Shown: positions 62,191-64,000 of the stretch, one piece after another
Layout: each line of letters opens with the position of its first letter
Position numbering within the stretch: position 1 is the stretch's first letter
Program-made: the position numbers and the translations under genes
From: Bacillota bacterium
GTDB taxonomy: Bacteria > Bacillota > Clostridia > Lachnospirales > Lachnospiraceae
Direction: 5' to 3'
DNA length: 64,000 bases
Assembly: GCA_023420085.1 (NCBI GenBank)
Contig: JAEZWQ010000036.1
Location: 1-64,000 of the forward strand
The notes under the pieces: generated by a model
Databases searched by the model: none
Told to the model about the DNA's origin: nothing
What the model saw: only the letters and a program-made list of their open reading frames with translations

Positions 62191-63024
62191 TCACTTAACA
62201 GCTCCCTCTGACAAACCACCTGCAATCTTATTCTGGATGAAGCAGAAAAATACCACCGATGGTATAACAACTATTACTGATGCAGCCATCATGTCTCCCC
62301 AATCAAGTATTTCAGCACCGTTTAATGATCTTAATGCAACAGCTACAGTCATCTTACTAGTATCATTTACTAAAATAAGACCATATAAAAACTCATTCCA
62401 AGCATTTATAAATGTGTATATAGCTGTCGCAACTATACCTGGTGCAACCAATGGTAATACTACTTTAAAAAACACGGTTGCTTTATTAGCCCCATCTATT
62501 CTGGCCGCTTCTTCTATACCAATTGGAACCGTTTGAAAAAATCCAACTAGTAACCAAACAGCATATGGCACACTAAAAGATAAATAAACAATAATTAATC
62601 CTGTAGTTGTATTCGTTAGCCCCGTTTTGGCCATAGCAATTGAATATGGTATGGCAAGAAGTATTGGTGGAAAGATATATGTAGTAATTAGCAATTTTGA
62701 CATTATACTCCCTACCTTAGGGAAAAATCTTACTATTCCATATGCAGCCATAGCAGAAATAGTTATTGCAATAATAGTTGTTATTAGAGCAATTATTAAT
62801 GAATTCTTTATATTTACAGCAAAATTTAGGTCTGTTATGACATGTTTAAAATAGTCTAAAGTTAAAGTTTTTGGCCAAAAACTTGTAGGTGATCCTGTAA
62901 GTTCCCCTTTTCCCTTAATTGAAGAAATAAATATCCAAACTAGAGGAAATATGGCAACTATTGTAGAAATTATTAATAATATATGCGATAAAGCATTCCA
63001 AATTTTAGATTTTTTCCCGTACAT
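62191..63024 (-). CDS. Carbohydrate ABC transporter permease (MalG type)
   Basis: 277 residues with six membrane segments. The EAA loop EEAARIDGANKATVFFKVVL docks the ATPase. It starts on the last base of the partner permease's stop. The sugar is unknown. No ATPase gene is visible, so a shared MsmX-like ATPase elsewhere is likely. Confidence 0.9.
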   Translation of the reverse strand: MYGKKSKIWNALSHILLIISTIVAIFPLVWIFISSIKGKGELTGSPTSFWPKTLTLDYFKHVITDLNFAVNIKNSLIIALITTIIAITISAMAAYGIVRFFPKVGSIMSKLLITTYIFPPILLAIPYSIAMAKTGLTNTTTGLIIVYLSFSVPYAVWLLVGFFQTVPIGIEEAARIDGANKATVFFKVVLPLVAPGIVATAIYTFINAWNEFLYGLILVNDTSKMTVAVALRSLNGAEILDWGDMMAASVIVVIPSVVFFCFIQNKIAGGLSEGAVK

Positions 63025-63905
63025 TATTTATTCTCCTTTTCCCACCTTGATATTACAAAAAAGTAGATTCCACATATAATCATTAGGAAGATAAATAATA
63101 GAACTGTAACTGCTGATGATCGTCCTAATAGCTTACTTCCCCAGCCCATATTATATGCATATATCGGCATGGTCATAGTCGAATTTGCAGGTCCTCCTCC
63201 TGTCATTAAATAAATAATATCAAAATTATTAAATATCCATACTGTACGTAATACAACTAATAACCCGACTACCAACTTAATATGAGGTACAGTAATAAAT
63301 CTAAATACTTGCATTGAACTAGCTCCATCTATCATTGCTGCTTCATACTGTTCTTGTGGGACTGTTTGCAATGCTGAAAGTACATTGACCATTATCAATG
63401 GAGCGCCAAACCAAATATTAATAAAAACTAATGTAATAAAGGCCATAGTTGGATTAGTCAAAAATTCTGGAATGTCTTTTACAATTCCTAATTGAACTAA
63501 TATATTAGGTAAATAACCGTAAACACCATTTAATATCCATTGCCAAGAAAATACAATAACTATAGTAGGAAAAGCCCATGGCACTATAAGTAATGTCTTA
63601 TATAACCATTTAAATTTTTTGACTCTATTCAAAGCAAGTGCCAGGGTAAATCCAACTATTATTTGTCCAATAAGAGATAATACCGTCCATTTTATTGAAT
63701 TGAAAAACGATGCCCAAAATATAGGATCTTTAACAACCTTTATATAATTGTCAAATCCGACAAATTTATAATTAGGCAATATTAAATTTTTATTAGTAAA
63801 GCTATAGTATATACTTGAAAAGAAAGGATATATAAATAATGCCAATACTATAATTAGTGCCGGTAATATAAATATGTACCTTGTATAATCTCTTCTTCTA
63901 ACCAT
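63024..63905 (-). CDS. Carbohydrate ABC transporter permease (MalF type)
   Basis: 293 residues with six membrane segments. FFSSIYYSFTNKNLI at the start and the EAA loop QYEAAMIDGASSMQVFRFIT are typical. It lies 10 bp after the binding-protein gene that runs off the window. Confidence 0.9.
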   Translation of the reverse strand: MVRRRDYTRYIFILPALIIVLALFIYPFFSSIYYSFTNKNLILPNYKFVGFDNYIKVVKDPIFWASFFNSIKWTVLSLIGQIIVGFTLALALNRVKKFKWLYKTLLIVPWAFPTIVIVFSWQWILNGVYGYLPNILVQLGIVKDIPEFLTNPTMAFITLVFINIWFGAPLIMVNVLSALQTVPQEQYEAAMIDGASSMQVFRFITVPHIKLVVGLLVVLRTVWIFNNFDIIYLMTGGGPANSTMTMPIYAYNMGWGSKLLGRSSAVTVLLFIFLMIICGIYFFVISRWEKENK

Positions 63906-63915
63906 TATTTCACCA

Positions 63916-64000
63916 TTACTCTACTGTAGAAAATAAATCATTTAATTCCTTTTCTGCATCCTTAGCTGCAGTCATTTGATCCTTCTTGCCAGTAACAATT
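63916..64000 (-). CDS. C-terminus of an extracellular sugar-binding protein (partial)
   Basis: The last 27 residues (IVTGKKDQMTAAKDAEKELN, then DLFSTVE) match the helical tail of family 1 solute-binding proteins (the N-I-V-x-G-K segment). The rest lies beyond the window. It is the receptor of the MalFG-like permeases that follow. Confidence 0.7.
   Translation of the reverse strand, partial: IVTGKKDQMTAAKDAEKELNDLFSTVE

Overview
The window is AT-rich DNA (roughly 30% GC by eye) from a Gram-positive, low-GC anaerobe of the Clostridia/Tissierellia type. This rests on strong AGGAGG ribosome sites, an LPXTG surface protein, long-form HPF, a sporulation-independent dgt-dnaG-rpoD operon, selenium metabolism (selD plus a selenium-type xanthine dehydrogenase) and no respiratory genes. 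I cannot name the species. Most genes read leftward; no rRNA, tRNA or CRISPR was seen.

Layout: 1-3.2 kb, a PTS operon (IIB, IIC) with an RDD membrane protein and a small GrdB-like protein. 3.3-5.9 kb, a MucBP-like LPXTG adhesin. 6.5-11.1 kb, a complete branched-chain amino-acid ABC importer (livKHMGF). 11.4-12.6 kb, decayed DNA and a RelBE-type toxin-antitoxin pair. 12.8-14.4 kb, a dicarboxylate/amino-acid symporter and a small membrane protein. 14.5-16.8 kb, ilvE-ilvA. 16.9-21.9 kb, pyrH-frr-uppS-cdsA-dxr-rseP. 22-25.6 kb, a TrpXYZ-like ABC importer with two tandem binding lipoproteins. 25.7-32 kb, aroK, CBS-pyrophosphatase, small alarmone synthetase, rpiA, tex and hpf, with a DnaA-box cluster in front of hpf. 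32.3-34.8 kb, comEB, sua5 and a methyltransferase.

35.2-40.9 kb is the most interesting part. A 5.49-kb insertion sits inside the intergenic region between a small membrane-protein gene and tpx, bounded by a 111-bp direct repeat with one mismatch. Its right part is a complete IS1634-type insertion sequence; its left edge is a second 28-nt copy of that IS's left end. Between them is a compact peptide-modification operon: an unannotated 32-residue cysteine-rich peptide, a radical SAM/SPASM enzyme, a small PqqD/RRE-like protein, an ABC ATPase and two ABC-2 permeases, closed by a terminator. The duplicated 111 bp contains a divergent promoter pair, so each end of the element faces a host promoter while both host genes keep theirs.

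41-43.4 kb holds tpx, a cation-diffusion facilitator and an MgtC-like gene with no normal start codon. 43.6-46.2 kb holds a fused [2Fe-2S]/molybdopterin hydroxylase of the selenium-dependent xanthine dehydrogenase type; selD (55.2 kb) and a xanthine/uracil permease (56.3 kb) plausibly serve the same purine pathway. 46.3-55 kb is a nine-gene housekeeping operon ending in dgt-dnaG-rpoD-trmK-nif3-udk. 58-60.4 kb has uppP and a secreted matrixin-type protease that starts at ATT with a perfect ribosome site. 60.7-61 kb is a broken fic gene, and 61-64 kb is a sugar ABC transporter with a Gfo/Idh/MocA dehydrogenase running off the end.
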